Part shown: piece after piece, positions 61,782 through 64,000 of the stretch
How the letters are laid out: each line of letters starts with the position of its first letter
How positions within the stretch are numbered: the stretch's first letter is position 1
The notes under the pieces: model-generated
Seen by the model: the letters and a program-made list of their open reading frames with translations, nothing else
Told to the model about the DNA's origin: nothing
Database searches by the model: none
DNA from: UBA6170 sp942491385
Lineage (GTDB): Bacteria > Chloroflexota > Anaerolineae > Anaerolineales > Anaerolineaceae
Assembly: GCA_942491385.1 (NCBI GenBank)
Contig: CALOAF010000002.1
Coordinates: forward strand, 1 to 64,000
DNA: 64,000 nucleotides
Direction: 5' to 3'
Program-made: the position numbers and the translations under genes

Positions 61782-62418
61782 ATGTCTCATGTAGAGCTAA
61801 ACCACGATGAGCAGCCTATCAGGTTATTTAAATCGAATTTTCTTGAGTTTTTTACTCATATAACCCCCATCGCCATCCTTGTCATCTGGATACCTATTCT
61901 GGCCATTTGTTTCTGGCTTGGCTCTCTTCATCCACAAAGTAGCTGGATCATCACGCTGGTTGGATTTCTGGCAGGTCTTTTTATCTGGACCTTCTCTGAA
62001 TATATTCTGCACCGCTTTCTTTTCCACTTCAAACCGAATAGTGCCAGGCAGGAAAGAGTAGCGTTTTTATTTCATGGCGTCCATCATGCTCAACCAAAAA
62101 GTCAAAACCCGCCTGGTGATGCCCCCTGCTCTTGCTTTTCCCCTGGCAGCGATTTTTTACGGTCTTTTTTTTCTTATTTTTGAGATATGGTTAAGCGCCG
62201 GAGAATGGATGTACCCGGCTTTCGCTGGTTTCTTGACCGGCTATCTTGTCTATGATTTGATGCATTATGCAACACACCACTTTCCGATGCGAAAAGGAAT
62301 TTGGAAACAATTGAAGCGCCTTCATATGCAACATCATTATAAATACCCTAACCAATTATTTGGTGTCAGTTCTCCCATTTGGGATCTTGTATTTTCTACG
62401 TATCCACAGGAAAAATAA
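61782..62418 (+). pseudogene. Fatty acid hydroxylase/sterol desaturase family protein, frameshifted
   Basis: ATG 61782 with AGGAG seven bases upstream. The first frame has the first two His motifs (HRFLFH and HGVHH) and breaks near 62100; the second frame continues with TRLVMPPALAFPLAA, then HYATHH and HMQHH. A one-base change in or near an A run (about 62088-62105) separates them. Joined, the protein has about 211 residues, four membrane helices and a complete eight-His iron site. It lies between tatC and the acyltransferase-like gene. Confidence 0.75.
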
Positions 62419-62457
62419 TCGAAAATCTCAGGGGGATTAATCGAAAGGAAGTTACGA

Positions 62458-63531
62458 ATGTCCGAAAAACTGCCAATTATCCATGTTCACGGGTCTCACA
62501 ATGAGATCGGTCGGCAAATTGGTGAGAGTATGCGTCCCCAAATTCAGCATGGGATCGAAAATGCAAAAGTTTTATTTCAAAAAGCATACGACCATCTACA
62601 GCTCACCTGGGACGGTGCGATCATTCAGGCTAAAAAATATACTCCGTTCGCAGAAGAACGGTATCCCCAATACGTTGATGAGATGAAAGGAATCGCTGAT
62701 GGGGCTAACGTACCATACGATGAAATTCGGGTCGTCAATGCAATGGAAGCAGTGACCAGTGATGCGCTTCATTTAACAAAATGCACCTCTTTTTCTGTCA
62801 ATCAAAGAATGACAGCTAATGGCAATGTTTTGATTGCTCATAATGAGGATTGGACACCAGAAGAGGAAGCGGATGTTTTTCTCATTCATGCCAAACCTAA
62901 TGATGAACCACCTTTCCTGGCAATGACCTACGGCGGGTTGCTCCCGAATATTGGGTTCAACGCAAATGGTATCTCCCAATGCTGCGACTCGGTGTATCCA
63001 AATGATAGCCGGCTGGGAATCCCTCGTATTTTATATTCGCGGGCTGTCTTGGCTGCAACTACTCCTGCTGATGCCATCCGACGCATTCTGGTTTCACAAA
63101 GATCTGCTGGTTATAATCACTTAATCGTGCATGAAAGTGGAGAAATGTACAACATCGAAGTCTCCGCCAGGCAATTTGGGATGCTATATGGTGAAGAAGG
63201 GTACCTGGTGCATACTAATTTTTATTTAGATGATATGATGCGAACCCTGGAAGATGAACCTGACGAACTGATCAGTGCCCGAGTGCGTTATTATCGAGCG
63301 TTACGATTGCTGAAACAAACCGACAAACACACCATTAAGACATTACAGAATATTCAAAAAGATCACATCAATTTTCCTGATTCGATTTGTAATCATGGGA
63401 TCGATGAAAATGTGTTGAATAGCGAAAAAACGATCATGTCGATGGTGATTGATTTAACCAATCGCCAAATGCATGCTGCCTGGGGATCACCCTGCAAAAG
63501 CACATATAATACCTATCAATTAAGTGATTGA
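62458..63531 (+). CDS. C45-type Ntn hydrolase (acyl-CoA:6-aminopenicillanate acyltransferase-like)
   Basis: 357 residues. The catalytic Cys is C109 in LTKCTSFSV, followed by NVLIAHNEDW, both typical of the peptidase C45 family. The N-terminal HGSHNEIGRQIGESMR and the late IVHESGEMYNIEVSARQ are conserved too. The family includes penicillin-biosynthetic acyltransferases and many bacterial amidases of unknown substrate. AGGAAG lies six bases upstream. Confidence 0.85.
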   Translation: MSEKLPIIHVHGSHNEIGRQIGESMRPQIQHGIENAKVLFQKAYDHLQLTWDGAIIQAKKYTPFAEERYPQYVDEMKGIADGANVPYDEIRVVNAMEAVTSDALHLTKCTSFSVNQRMTANGNVLIAHNEDWTPEEEADVFLIHAKPNDEPPFLAMTYGGLLPNIGFNANGISQCCDSVYPNDSRLGIPRILYSRAVLAATTPADAIRRILVSQRSAGYNHLIVHESGEMYNIEVSARQFGMLYGEEGYLVHTNFYLDDMMRTLEDEPDELISARVRYYRALRLLKQTDKHTIKTLQNIQKDHINFPDSICNHGIDENVLNSEKTIMSMVIDLTNRQMHAAWGSPCKSTYNTYQLSD

Positions 63532-63557
63532 TAAACGAAAATATTTCCTGGAGGGTT

Positions 63558-64000
63558 ATGAAAGAGCTTCATGGTTTTAAATTATTGAAGGAAGTTGACG
63601 TTTCTGAAATAAACAGCAAAGTGATCTTGTATCGTCATTTAAGAACTGGCACAGAATTAATGTCCGTGATTAACGATGATGAAAATAAAGTGTTTGGTGT
63701 CACCTTCCGCACACCTCCAACCGATTCGACAGGTTTGCCTCACATCATGGAACACTCGGTATTATGTGGCTCAAGAAAATATCCAGTGAAAGAACCCTTT
63801 GTAGAACTCATGAAAGGTTCATTGAACACCTTTTTGAATGCCTTTACTTATCCGGATAAAACCTGCTACCCGGTCGCCAGTACCAATTTACAGGATTTTT
63901 ACAACCTGGTAGATGTTTATCTGGATGCAGTCCTCTACCCACTCATTACACCCCTGACATTGATGCAGGAAGGTTGGCATTATGAGCTAAGTGATCCCAA
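63558..64000 (+). CDS. M16C-family metallopeptidase (PreP type), N-terminal part
   Basis: The first 147 codons of a gene cut by the window edge. ATG 63558 has GGAGG two bases upstream. The inverted zinc motif HIMEH is at residues 62-66. FRTPPTDSTGLPH before it and LMKGSLNTFLNAFTYPDKT after it fit the presequence-protease group, ATP-independent peptidases that clear short peptides. The full protein would be about 970 residues. Confidence 0.9.
   Translation, partial: MKELHGFKLLKEVDVSEINSKVILYRHLRTGTELMSVINDDENKVFGVTFRTPPTDSTGLPHIMEHSVLCGSRKYPVKEPFVELMKGSLNTFLNAFTYPDKTCYPVASTNLQDFYNLVDVYLDAVLYPLITPLTLMQEGWHYELSDP

Overview
This window looks like a piece of the chromosome of an anaerobic bacterium, most likely a member of the Chloroflexota (class Anaerolineae). 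The assignment is an inference from gene content: a classical S10-spc-alpha ribosomal block, a MazG with an N-terminal methylase domain, SHOCT-type membrane proteins, a tungsten aldehyde oxidoreductase cluster, a reductive-dehalogenase-like protein, a formyl-tetrahydrofolate synthetase and no sign of aerobic respiration. There is no rRNA, CRISPR array or recognisable insertion sequence.

Layout. 1-2.7 kb: membrane-arm complex I genes (nuoA-H-J-K-L, minus strand) with no nuoB, C, D or I among them. 2.8-5.4 kb: membrane and beta-helix proteins that share a small SHOCT-like module. 5.6-8.4 kb: tryptophanase, facing mazG. 8.5-34 kb: an essential block on the minus strand, transcribed rpoB, rpsL, rpsG, fusA, tuf, rpsJ and then the S10, spc and alpha operons through truA, rplM and rpsI. 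rpoC is missing behind rpoB, infA is missing before rpmJ, and a structured leader-like gap precedes rplC. 34-38.6 kb: accessory genes, several broken by frameshifts (an MFS transporter, two acetyltransferases), next to intact phosphoesterase, HAD hydrolase and an orphan 149-residue protein. At the head lies a 34-codon gene with its own consensus promoter and tandem terminators. 38.8-45.2 kb: tRNA-Leu(UAA), a CoA-binding protein, a long eukaryote-type formate-tetrahydrofolate ligase, a LuxR-type regulator with a TPR protein, and moaA.

45.4-58.8 kb is the most unusual part: a two-component system (GAF sensor kinase and NarL-type regulator) stands before a twin-arginine ferredoxin subunit, a tungsten aldehyde:ferredoxin oxidoreductase, a ThiF/MoeB-like enzyme, a four-helix membrane protein, a c-type cytochrome lipoprotein, a reductive-dehalogenase-like protein carrying a C2H2-finger-like motif and split by a frame change, NuoE- and NuoF-like NADH dehydrogenase subunits, and a 673-residue fusion of a [2Fe-2S] domain with a NapH-like membrane polyferredoxin. 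moaA, for pterin cofactor synthesis, follows. Together they suggest a membrane-bound electron route between NAD(H), extracytoplasmic tungsten and corrinoid-like enzymes and the membrane. The substrate is unknown. 59-64 kb: an MscS channel, tatA-tatB-tatC (the export machine those enzymes would need), a frameshifted fatty acid hydroxylase, an acyltransferase-like Ntn hydrolase and the start of a PreP-type peptidase.
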